NCBI GenBank assembly: GCA_003725585.1
Contig: RJMB01000005.1
Span: 62,001-126,000 of the forward strand
Source of the DNA: Halostreptopolyspora alba
Lineage (GTDB): Bacteria > Actinomycetota > Actinomycetes > Streptosporangiales > Streptosporangiaceae
Direction: 5' to 3'
Length of the DNA: 64,000 nucleotides
Shown: one piece after another, positions 32,519 through 39,896 of the stretch
How positions within the stretch are numbered: the first letter of the stretch is position 1
Layout of the letters: every line of letters begins with the position of its first letter
Translations under genes and position numbers: made by a program
The notes under the pieces: generated by a model
The model's database searches: none
Told to the model about the DNA's origin: nothing
The model's input: the letters and a program-made list of their open reading frames with translations, nothing else

Positions 32519-34006
32519 ATGCCCCAGCGCCCCGAGTTTCCCGGTGACGCCCCGGACGGCGGACACGGAGCCGGCGACGTGAACGGTGGACCCGGCGCTT
32601 CCACCGCGTCCGCGTCGGCGTGGAGCGGTGGTGAGTCCCCGGACGAGTTCCCCTCACCCCCGGGAATCGGCTTCATCCCGTTGTCGTGCCATGACGGCTG
32701 CGCCTGCCCCCAGCACGAGATGACCGCGGGGAAAGGACACTTCCCGGACGGGGGATCCCCCGACGCGGTCAACAACCACGAGATGGCCCAGCAGTTCAGC
32801 GGGGCCATCAACGCGACCCGCGTCATCGTCAACCGGGGCGGCGAGCTCGGCGCGCTGATCAACGCCGTCACGGAGAACGACGCCGCGGTGGAACGAGGGC
32901 TGCGCAGGCTGCGGCTGCGCATGGCGGAACACCCGCTCGGCAAGGCACGCCGCCAGCTCGACGACCTGGAAGACGTCTACGCGTCGATCCCCCCGGACGA
33001 ACGCGCGAAGACCCACCCCTGGCTGCAGGGTTTCGTCTGGGCGACCATCGCCGCCATCGCCGCCCTCGAATCCTGGTTCCTGTACCGGGTGGGCCTGGAG
33101 AGCCTGCAGATCCGCGAAGGGGACCCGAGCGGCTACCTCGGTTGGCTCCTCGGCCCCGTTCTGGCCTTCTTCGTGTACGGGCTCGGGCGGTCCCTGTCCG
33201 AGTGGACGACGCGGCTGCGGGCGACACGGCACCTCAGGGACGACCCCCCGGACCCGGACACCCCGGAACTGTTCCACCGGCGCGCGTTCCGCGCCGTGAC
33301 GGTCTTCGTCACCCGCCGGCCCGGCCTCGTCCCCACCGTCCTGGGCCTGGGCGGGCTGATCTGGCTCGGCTACGTGTTCCTGATGCTCGCGTACTACCGC
33401 GCGGAAGGGGTGCTGCAGGTGCCCTCATTCGCGGTCATGGCACTGCTCGGGACCTTCGCGGTGGGCGCGGTGTTCTTGGAGGCCCTGGTGCACAACCCCT
33501 ACGCGGCGGCCCACAAGCGCCTGCGGAGGGTCCGTGACCAGGCCATCCGGGAGTACGAAACGCACTGTGACGATGTGCAGGAGTGGATCTCCCGGCACCG
33601 GCAGGCGCACTCGACGCTGCGTTCGCGCCGCGACGAGCTGCTCGGGATCGCCCGCATCGAGGTCGTCCGCGCCTGGCAGAGCGCCAACCTCCCGGCGCGC
33701 TTCCGGCACGGGATGGCTTCGCCACGGGCCCCGGTGACGGCGAAACCCACCGACACACTGCCGGAGGAACCCTTCCCCGAGCGGCTGTCGCCGCGCGATG
33801 TGGAGCGCTACTTCCGGGTGTTCGAGAACGTCGACACCCCGGTCCCGGACCTCGCCGGACTTTGGGAGGCCGGCCGGGTGCTGGAGAGGTACTCCCCGGA
33901 CCGCCACGCGGCCGAGCTTGACTCCCTCCTCCGGGAGATCGGGGACTCGACCACGCCGTCGGGAGGCGACGGCGCCACAGCTTCGACGGAGGGAGCAGAC
34001 CGGTGA
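32519..34006 (+). CDS. Four-TM membrane protein of the cyclase/PycTM operon
   Basis: A 495-residue protein of unknown family. A disordered N-terminus (1-45) precedes a segment with three cysteines (SCHDGCACPQHE, about 57-68), a helical coiled-coil region (90-160) and four transmembrane helices (about 168-188, 205-222, 265-290, 300-322), then a long helical cytosolic tail with RRVRDQAIREYETHCDDVQEWISRH. GAGGAGAG precedes the ATG. It overlaps the next gene by 4 nt. It may be a membrane effector or a pore partner of the following TM proteins; no homologue is recognised. Confidence 0.72.
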   Translation: MPQRPEFPGDAPDGGHGAGDVNGGPGASTASASAWSGGESPDEFPSPPGIGFIPLSCHDGCACPQHEMTAGKGHFPDGGSPDAVNNHEMAQQFSGAINATRVIVNRGGELGALINAVTENDAAVERGLRRLRLRMAEHPLGKARRQLDDLEDVYASIPPDERAKTHPWLQGFVWATIAAIAALESWFLYRVGLESLQIREGDPSGYLGWLLGPVLAFFVYGLGRSLSEWTTRLRATRHLRDDPPDPDTPELFHRRAFRAVTVFVTRRPGLVPTVLGLGGLIWLGYVFLMLAYYRAEGVLQVPSFAVMALLGTFAVGAVFLEALVHNPYAAAHKRLRRVRDQAIREYETHCDDVQEWISRHRQAHSTLRSRRDELLGIARIEVVRAWQSANLPARFRHGMASPRAPVTAKPTDTLPEEPFPERLSPRDVERYFRVFENVDTPVPDLAGLWEAGRVLERYSPDRHAAELDSLLREIGDSTTPSGGDGATASTEGADR

Positions 34007-35241
34007 ACGCTGGTACGGACACCGCCACCCCGGACACCCGGCACGACTCCGGCGAACCGCCCGGCAACCGGCACCGCCTCGCCGAGCGGGCCAAGCGGCT
34101 GGCCGGAAGCTATGCCGCGGCGCTCGCGCGACTCGACACGTTCGAGGACCGCCTGCGTACCCCGGCGCCCCCCTCCGCCCCCGACCCGAGCTCACGGAAC
34201 CCGAACCGGCCGATCCCCGTGTCTCCCGGCCCGACCCCGATGCCCGGGTTCTCGGAGACCGGGCGCGAACCGGAGGCGCGCCCGGCCCCGCCCCCGGACG
34301 ACCGGCGGGTGGGCGTCGTCGCGCCGCCGCTCGCGCTGCTGCTCGGCGTACTTCTGTCGTGGACCGGGGCCGACCTGCTGCGGCCGATGGTCGAGGGGGC
34401 GCCGATGTGGGGAGCGGTGCGCTACCTGCCCGGCGTACTGCTCGTCCTCGCGTTGCTCGGCGCCGGTGCCGCCTTGGCCGCCGCGTTGGCCACGCCCCGA
34501 GCGCGTCCACCCGTGTCCGCGTCCGGCGGGGCGGAGGAGACCAGGGGGCAGCGGCCGCCCGTGCCCCGCGCGCGACTCACCGCCTCGCTGCTGCTGTACC
34601 TGGCGGCGCTGGGCGGCATCGTGCTCTGGACGGTGCTCTGGGTGGCCACGGCCGCGCCCGTCGCCGTGCCGGCGGGGGTGCCGTCCGTGCTCGCCGGGGC
34701 GCTCCTGGTGGGGGTGGTCGCACTGTCGATTCTTCCCGTCCAGCTCCGGCACGCTCGTGCCGCCGCGCGGGCTGGACGGGAACGAGGTGGCGCGCCGTGG
34801 GACGGAGACGGCGCGCCACCGGACTTCCCGCCACCCCCGCCGCTGGACGTCGCCGCGTGGTGGCGGTCGCTTCGGCACCAGCGGCGCGAGAAGGGGCGGC
34901 GCCGCACGCGTGACCGCGCCCGATCCGCCGTGGGCACCCACGCGCGGGCGTGGGAGGACGTGTACCACGAGTGTCAGCGCCACGCCGACACCAACGACAC
35001 CGACAGTGCGGCGGTGAGGGCGGCGCTGCGCGAGCTGGGATCGGTGCGTCCCGCGACACCGGGGACCGAGCTTGACCCCGTGCCCGTGGAGTTCGCCGAC
35101 ATGGACCTGGCGGGCAACATGGCCACGGTCGTTCGCTGCCTGGCCCGCTACCACCCGGGCGCGTTGGAGGCCCGATTCGAGCGGGTCAGCCGCGCGTTTC
35201 GCGCCGAGTCCGGCTCCGGTGTCGAGAGTGAGCCCCGGTGA
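34003..35241 (+). CDS. Multi-pass membrane protein, function unknown
   Basis: A 412-residue protein starting at a GTG that overlaps the upstream stop. An N-terminal helix (RHRLAERAKRLAGSYAAALARLDTFEDRL) and a Pro-rich linker precede four predicted transmembrane helices (about 105-125, 140-163, 190-215, 220-245), then a Pro-rich cytosolic stretch and a helical end domain (THARAWEDVYHECQRHADT to the C-terminus). The general plan mirrors the upstream four-TM protein, suggesting a paired membrane complex. No family is recognised. Confidence 0.7.
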   Translation: MNAGTDTATPDTRHDSGEPPGNRHRLAERAKRLAGSYAAALARLDTFEDRLRTPAPPSAPDPSSRNPNRPIPVSPGPTPMPGFSETGREPEARPAPPPDDRRVGVVAPPLALLLGVLLSWTGADLLRPMVEGAPMWGAVRYLPGVLLVLALLGAGAALAAALATPRARPPVSASGGAEETRGQRPPVPRARLTASLLLYLAALGGIVLWTVLWVATAAPVAVPAGVPSVLAGALLVGVVALSILPVQLRHARAAARAGRERGGAPWDGDGAPPDFPPPPPLDVAAWWRSLRHQRREKGRRRTRDRARSAVGTHARAWEDVYHECQRHADTNDTDSAAVRAALRELGSVRPATPGTELDPVPVEFADMDLAGNMATVVRCLARYHPGALEARFERVSRAFRAESGSGVESEPR

Positions 35242-35819
35242 GCCGGTGGGGAACACGGCCCGTTCGCCGCCACACCCCGCTGGCGCGGATCCGGGGTGAC
35301 CACCGTCCGCGAACCGCGGACCCCACCCGGGAGCACGTGATGGCCCTGCTGGGTGACGCCCGACGGGAGGTCGCCCAGGCCGACCAGAAGGCGTCGATCC
35401 TGCTCGCCGCCGTTGGTGTGGTGGTGAGTGTGTACCTCGGCGCGCTTCTCGAGCAGAAGTGGACACCGGCGGAGCTGGCACGACCGTGGCGGTGGCTCTG
35501 GTGGGGCGGCGGCGCCGCCTTCGGCGCCGCGATGCTCATGTTCGCGATGGTGGTGTTCCCCCGGCTCGGCTCCTCACGGAGGGGGCGCGACTCCGGGATC
35601 TCCTCGTTCATCGACGTCGTTCACTGTTCGGACCAGCACGAGCTGCGCCGGTCGCTCGGGCGTTCGGGCACGGCGGACCTGGACGCCCTCACCCGGGAGC
35701 TGAACGCGGTGAGCCGGATCGCCTACCGGAAGTACGTGTTGCTGCGGGTCGGGTTGGTGCTGTTGGGGCCGGCGGCCGTGTGCTCCGTGGCGGTCGCGCT
35801 CGGTTCGGCGTTGTCCTGA
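35238..35819 (+). CDS. PycTM-like membrane protein (Pycsar effector family)
   Basis: A 193-residue protein resembling the Pycsar transmembrane effector domain (PycTM, PF18967). Its signature is the helix EVAQADQKASILLAAVGVVVSVYLG (broken here only for naming), with ADxKAS before the first TM, a second TM pair-mate FGAAMLMFAMVVFPRLG, then a cytosolic helix ELNAVSRIAYRKYVLLRVG that continues into a final TM. In Pycsar, such proteins impair the membrane when a cyclic pyrimidine binds. It overlaps the upstream stop by 4 nt and closes the operon that begins with a cyclase-like gene. Confidence 0.8.
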   Translation: MSRWGTRPVRRHTPLARIRGDHRPRTADPTREHVMALLGDARREVAQADQKASILLAAVGVVVSVYLGALLEQKWTPAELARPWRWLWWGGGAAFGAAMLMFAMVVFPRLGSSRRGRDSGISSFIDVVHCSDQHELRRSLGRSGTADLDALTRELNAVSRIAYRKYVLLRVGLVLLGPAAVCSVAVALGSALS

Positions 35820-35854
35820 GGGTCCCGGGAGCGGCCCGGGGTCGCGGTCCGCGC

Positions 35855-36619
35855 TCACTGATGGGTGAGCACCCGGGGGCCGCTCTTGGTGACGGCGACC
35901 GTGTGCTCGCTGTGCGTGCCGTGGCTTCCGTCGGCGACGTGCACCGTCCACCCGTCGGGGGCGGTGAACGCGGCGTCGCCCCCGCGGGTGAGCACCGGCT
36001 CCACCGCGAGCACCATGCCGGCGCGTAGCTTCATGCCGCGGCCGGCCCGCCCCTCGTTCGGCACGTAGGGCGCCTCGTGCATGGTGCGCCCGATCCCGTG
36101 GCCCCCGTGGTCGTCGAGGATCCCGTAGCCGGCGCCGCGGGCGGACTCGGCGATCGCCGCCGACACGTCACCGAGCGTGTTGCCCGGCCGCGCCGCTTTG
36201 ATTCCGGCGCGCAGGGCCCGCTCGCCCGCGGCGACCAGTGCGGTGTCGGCGGGGTCGGCCTCGCCGACCACGAAGGTGGTCGCGGCGTCACCGCACCAGC
36301 CGCCCAGGCGCGCACCGCAGTCGACGCTGACCACGTCGCCGTCGTGGAGACGCTGGTCGGTGGGGATCCCGTGGAGTACGGCGTCGTTGACGCTGGCGCA
36401 GATAGTCGCGGGAAACGGGATGGGCGCCCAGTCGGGGTGGTAGCCGCGGAACAGCGGATCCGCGCCGGCGTCGGCGATGACCTTGGCGGCGGTGTGGTCG
36501 AGGTCGCGTAGCCGCGCACCGGGCACCGCGCGTTCGCGCACGGCCGCGAGCGCCCGACCCACGACCCGGCCGGCGACGCGCATCGCGTCGATCTCGGCGG
36601 GTGTCTTCAGCTCGACCAT
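35855..36619 (-). CDS. map: Type I methionine aminopeptidase
   Basis: A 254-residue M24 metallopeptidase removing N-terminal Met. Ligands are visible: VSVDCGARLGGWCGDAATT (two Asp), GHGIGRTMHE (His), AVEPVL (Glu) and HSEHTVAV (Glu). There is no N-terminal zinc-finger extension. It is of ordinary length. It stands apart from ribosomal operons and is divergent from an XRE regulator, so it is probably an accessory second copy, as actinomycetes often have several. Confidence 0.95.
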   Translation of the reverse strand: MVELKTPAEIDAMRVAGRVVGRALAAVRERAVPGARLRDLDHTAAKVIADAGADPLFRGYHPDWAPIPFPATICASVNDAVLHGIPTDQRLHDGDVVSVDCGARLGGWCGDAATTFVVGEADPADTALVAAGERALRAGIKAARPGNTLGDVSAAIAESARGAGYGILDDHGGHGIGRTMHEAPYVPNEGRAGRGMKLRAGMVLAVEPVLTRGGDAAFTAPDGWTVHVADGSHGTHSEHTVAVTKSGPRVLTHQ

Positions 36620-36644
36620 GGCATCTCCTCTGGAGCGAATAACT

Positions 36645-36654
36645 ATACCGGTAT
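36645..36654. promoter_or_regulatory. Palindrome ATACCGGTAT between map and XRE regulator
   Basis: A perfect 10-bp palindrome flanked by ACT and AGT in the 48-bp spacer between the two divergent start codons. It probably overlaps both promoters and is a likely binding site of the XRE regulator. Confidence 0.5.
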
Positions 36655-36667
36655 TAGTATCACGGAT

Positions 36668-36943
36668 ATGGTTCGGGTTCCATTGACCGAGGACGAGCGC
36701 GACCGCGGCGAACGGCTGGGTCGCCTGCTGCGCGAGGCGCGCGGCGAGCGCAGCATGGCCAGTGTCGCCGCGCAGGCGGGGATCTCCGTGGAGACGCTGC
36801 GCAAGATCGAGACCGGGCGTATCCCCACCCCGGCGTTCTTCACCATCGTCGCGCTGGGCTCGACGCTGGGGCTGTCCCTGGACGGCCTCGTCAGCGCCGT
36901 GGACACCCCCGCGCCGCGGCCCCCCGCGCCACGGGTGGCGTGA
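36668..36943 (+). CDS. XRE-type helix-turn-helix regulator
   Basis: A 91-residue Cro/C1-type DNA-binding protein: RLGRLLREARGERSMASVAAQAGISVETLRKIETGRIPTPAFFTIVALGSTLGLSLDGL. It consists of little beyond the HTH domain. It is divergent from map across a spacer with a short palindrome and likely regulates both itself and map. The start ATG has no strong ribosome site and may be leaderless, since the -10-like TATTAGTAT lies immediately upstream. Confidence 0.9.
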   Translation: MVRVPLTEDERDRGERLGRLLREARGERSMASVAAQAGISVETLRKIETGRIPTPAFFTIVALGSTLGLSLDGLVSAVDTPAPRPPAPRVA

Positions 36944-37311
36944 GCCCGCGGTTCCTCACTCCGCTGTTGATCTTGTCGCTATCGATAATGGAAATCGCTT
37001 TCCGTTTCGACAGCGACAAGATCAACAAAGGGTAGCGCGGCAGGGTCCCGCGTCCCACTCCACCCGCTGCCGGGAGACTCCCCGCCGGAAGGGCCACCGC
37101 ACCTCCATGAAGGTCTCGGGGCGCGCGGCGGCCGGTCGAGCGGTGGGGCGCCGTCGGCCGTCCACCCCTCGCGTAGCGGGTTCACCTCACCGGGGTCGGC
37201 CGGGTCGGCTGACCGCGCGGCACGGGTCGGGATCGTCCCCGCGGGGGTCGGGAGGTCGGCCCCGCCGCGGACGTCTCCCCGGTGGGTGGGCGCGCCGCGG
37301 TGGGGCGGTTC
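36944..37311. other. 368-bp convergent spacer
   Basis: The spacer lies between the XRE gene and the leftward cyanase gene. Its first part holds palindromic element copy B. The remaining 280 bp show no supported gene. Confidence 0.5.
36965..37027. repeat. Dispersed palindromic element, copy B
   Basis: Outer arms 36965-36985 and 37007-37027 pair at 20 of 21 positions. A nested GGAAA/TTTCC hairpin lies in the centre. The outer arm is the same as copy A (25691-25751). It sits 21 bp after the XRE stop codon. Confidence 0.8.
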
Positions 37312-37761
37312 TCACCACCTGTAGTCGAGGAACTTGCCGTCGAAGGTGACCACGACGCGGTCCCCCTCGGGGTCGGAGCGCCGCTCGACGTCGACCTTGA
37401 AGTTGATGGCGCTCATGATCCCGTCGCCGAACTCCTCGTGGATCAACTCCTTCAGCGCGGGTCCGTACACCGCGAGCGCCTCGCTGAACCGGTAGATCGT
37501 CGGGTCGGCCATCACCTGCGGGTCCGTGCCCCGCGACGGTTGGGTCCGCAGCGCCTCGGCGACCGTGTCGTCCAGTTCGAGCATCCCGCAGACCGTGTCG
37601 GCCTGCTCCGGTGACATCGGGTGCTGGCCCAGCAGCGCCGCGGTCGTCCACACCAGCGGGGTTCCCAGTTTCTCGGCGATTTGCGCCCAGCTCAGGCCGT
37701 GCCGTACGCGGGCGGAGCGCACCAGCTCGGCGGCCTCGGACTTGCTCATGATCGGCTTCAC
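37312..37761 (-). CDS. cynS: Cyanate hydratase (cyanase)
   Basis: A 149-residue cyanase of normal length. The N-terminal helical domain (RSARVRHGLSWAQIAEKLGTPLVWTTAALLGQHPM) is followed by the catalytic domain with IYRFSEALAVYG (catalytic Arg and Glu) and MSAINFKVDVE (catalytic Ser). It converts cyanate and bicarbonate to ammonia and CO2. GTG 37761 with GGGAG five bases upstream is preferred; ATG 37749 is an alternative. It is divergent from a formate/nitrite-family channel, an apt partner for anion uptake or bicarbonate handling. Confidence 0.95.
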   Translation of the reverse strand: MKPIMSKSEAAELVRSARVRHGLSWAQIAEKLGTPLVWTTAALLGQHPMSPEQADTVCGMLELDDTVAEALRTQPSRGTDPQVMADPTIYRFSEALAVYGPALKELIHEEFGDGIMSAINFKVDVERRSDPEGDRVVVTFDGKFLDYRW

Positions 37762-38060
37762 GACTGCTCCCAACCAACTGGTTCCAGGGAAATCGCCGCC
37801 AGCCTGCCACCGCGAACCCGGGCGGGCCATGGCGGACACAAACACTTCACACGCGCGACACCGGGGACGACGATCGCGGTCCGGTCCCGTCATCCCGGGG
37901 TAACAACCGCGACTCGTGCCGAGGTGAGGCGAAGGTAACGCGGTCGCCCATACCACGGCACGCGGCGGAAACATCCACCTCCCACACTCGTCGTGAACGT
38001 CCAGCGCACAGCCCACTCGCAGCCATCGAGCCGGGCACGCCACGAAACGGAAGGGATGGC

Positions 38061-38906
38061 ATGTCCTACCTCTCCCCACCCGAGTTCGCGACGAAGATGG
38101 TCGACGCGGGCGAGGCCAAGGTGACGATGTCGGCCCGCGACACCCTCATCCGCTCCTTCATGGCCGGGGCGATCCTGGCTCTGGCGGCGGCGTTCGCGGT
38201 AACCATCACCGTGGAGACCGGAAACGCCCTCCTCGGCGCGGTCCTGTTCCCGGTGGGCTTCTGCATGCTCTACCTGCTCGGTTTCGACCTGCTGACCGGG
38301 GTGTTCACGCTGGCACCGCTGGCCCTGATCGACCGGAGGCCCGGAGTCGGCTTCGGCTCGGTCATGCGCAACTGGGGCCTGGTCTTCGTCGGGAACCTCG
38401 CCGGTGCCATCGTGGTGGCCGTCATGATGGCCGTGATCTTCACGACCGGATTCTCCACCGCCCCGGACGCCGTGGGCCAGCAACTGGGCACGATCGGCGA
38501 GTCGCGGACGGTGGGCTACGCCGAACACGGCGCGGCCGGGATGCTCACGCTGTTCGTCCGCGGCGTGTTGTGCAACTGGATGGTCTCCACCGGCGTGGTC
38601 GCCGCGATGATGGCGACCTCGGTGTCGGGCAAGGTCATCGGGATGTGGATGCCGATCATGCTGTTCTTCTACATGGGCTTCGAGCACTCGATCGTGAACA
38701 TGTTCCTGTTCCCGTCCGGGCTGATGCTCGGTGGTGAGTTCTCGGTGGGCGACTACCTGGTGTGGAACGAGATCCCCACCGTGGTCGGCAACCTGGTCGG
38801 CGGGCTCACCTTCGTGGGGCTCATGCTCTACGTCACCCACGTCCGCACCGGCGAGTCCCGCTCGGCCAGGACCGTGACGGACGTGCGCGTTCCCGCGAAC
38901 ACCTGA
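38061..38906 (+). CDS. Formate/nitrite transporter (FNT) family channel
   Basis: A 281-residue FNT protein with six transmembrane helices. Conserved blocks: GFDLLTGVFTLAPL, NWGLVFVGNLAGA, RGVLCNWMVSTGV and GFEHSIVNMFLFP, the last containing the pore-lining His. Such pentameric channels carry formate, nitrite, hydrosulfide or similar monovalent anions. Opposite to cynS, cyanate or nitrite is a reasonable substrate, but this is inference. AAGGGATGGC precedes the ATG. Confidence 0.92.
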   Translation: MSYLSPPEFATKMVDAGEAKVTMSARDTLIRSFMAGAILALAAAFAVTITVETGNALLGAVLFPVGFCMLYLLGFDLLTGVFTLAPLALIDRRPGVGFGSVMRNWGLVFVGNLAGAIVVAVMMAVIFTTGFSTAPDAVGQQLGTIGESRTVGYAEHGAAGMLTLFVRGVLCNWMVSTGVVAAMMATSVSGKVIGMWMPIMLFFYMGFEHSIVNMFLFPSGLMLGGEFSVGDYLVWNEIPTVVGNLVGGLTFVGLMLYVTHVRTGESRSARTVTDVRVPANT

Positions 38907-38930
38907 GTACGGCTCGGGTCGAGCCCGGTG

Positions 38931-38965
38931 GCCCCCGCGAGCCGGATCTAGTGGTGCGCGGGGGC
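38931..38965. terminator. Hairpin between convergent FNT and MarR genes
   Basis: Perfect 9-bp arms (38931-38939 and 38957-38965) flank a 17-nt loop, with a mixed T-rich run beyond. It probably serves the FNT gene. Confidence 0.55.
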
Positions 38966-39009
38966 GTTACCTTGCTCTTGGGGCGGTTCGGTGGCGCGCC
39001 ACGTACGCG

Positions 39010-39519
39010 TCAGCGTTCGCTGAGGTGTTCCCAGTCCCGGGAGAGCCGGGTGAGGTCGGCCATCAGCCGCTCGCGGTCCTCGGGCGGGAATCCCCGCAAC
39101 AGGAGCCGGTCGAGCTCGCGGGCGCGGTCGTTGGTCTCGGCCAGCACCCGGGTTCCCTCGTCGGTCAGGTGTAGCAGCTTGCGGCGGGTGTCGCTGGGTG
39201 AGGTGTCGCGGCGGATCAGGCCGCGGTCCTCCAGCCGCCGGGCGACGTCGGCCATGGTCGACCGGTCGAGTGCCGCCACGGACGCCAACGATCCCTGGTC
39301 GACCCCGGGATGGTTGCGCACCGCCGTCAGTACGGCGAACTGGGGACCGGTCAGGGTCGCGTCGACGGTCTGGGTCCACAGGGCGAGGTATGCCTGGTAC
39401 ATGCGCCGGACCAGGTACCCGGGCGCGGCCATCAGCTCGGGCGGGGTCGACGGGGTTCCCTCCGCTGTGGGGGGCGCCATGGGTGCGGAGGTGGAATCGC
39501 TCCGGTCGCCGCCGCTCAT
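39010..39519 (-). CDS. MarR family regulator of nicotinate catabolism (NicR-like role)
   Basis: A 169-residue MarR regulator. The winged helix is seen in TGPQFAVLTAVRNHPGVDQGSLASVAALDRSTMADVARRLEDRGLIRRDTSPSDTRRKLLHLT. The ATG at 39519 with GAAGGGA upstream is preferred; upstream in-frame extension is low-complexity. It is divergent from nicX across a 377-bp spacer with inverted repeats, so it probably represses the nicotinate genes in the way NicR does in pseudomonads, with a pathway intermediate such as 6-hydroxynicotinate as inducer. That inducer is inferred. Confidence 0.88.
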   Translation of the reverse strand: MSGGDRSDSTSAPMAPPTAEGTPSTPPELMAAPGYLVRRMYQAYLALWTQTVDATLTGPQFAVLTAVRNHPGVDQGSLASVAALDRSTMADVARRLEDRGLIRRDTSPSDTRRKLLHLTDEGTRVLAETNDRARELDRLLLRGFPPEDRERLMADLTRLSRDWEHLSER

Positions 39520-39896
39520 TGTGGGTTTCCCTTCGTAACTTCGCTGCCTCGGTGCGGATCGGGCCTTGGGGCCGGGGTGGACGTCGGTGAATGTAGCCGG
39601 TGTGCGCGGGACCGCGTTCGGTGGTCCGCTGTCATCTTCTCCCGTGTGGTCCACGGCGGCTCGAACGAGACCGGGCTGGGGGCGAGCCTATCTCTCCGTG
39701 GGCGCGCGGCGGATCGTGCGGCCACGCCGCCGGTGTCGTGATGGCTCCGCGACGCGGAAACGTGTGCTTAACACGAACGGCTCCGCGAATCAACAGCTCG
39801 AACCATTGACGTGGCTCACGAACATCAGTGATAGTTGGTGCCCGGATAGTCCGAACACGGATTATCAAGGTCCGGACTAATTGTATTGGAGGGCTC
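39520..39896. other. 377-bp divergent regulatory region of the nic cluster
   Basis: No gene is supported. A possible promoter (TTGACG at 39806-39811, then GATAGT at 39830-39835, 18-bp spacing) and the inverted repeats at 39845-39879 lie just upstream of nicX. Confidence 0.5.
39845..39879. promoter_or_regulatory. Overlapping inverted repeats, candidate MarR operator
   Basis: GATAGTCCG (39845-39853) pairs at 8 of 9 positions with CGGATTATC (39858-39866). The same TAGTCCG also pairs perfectly with CGGACTA (39873-39879). This cluster lies 18-52 bp before the nicX start and just after the predicted -10 element. Confidence 0.6.

Noticed and set aside
37187-37810. Frame overlapping cyanase on the same strand
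   Set aside because: Cyanase has intact catalytic residues; the other frame is an Arg-Gly-rich shadow.
37900-37939. GlnR-type nitrogen control site from two GTAAC boxes
   Set aside because: Spacing (35 bp) and the missing GAAAC partner boxes do not fit the GlnR a/b site pattern.
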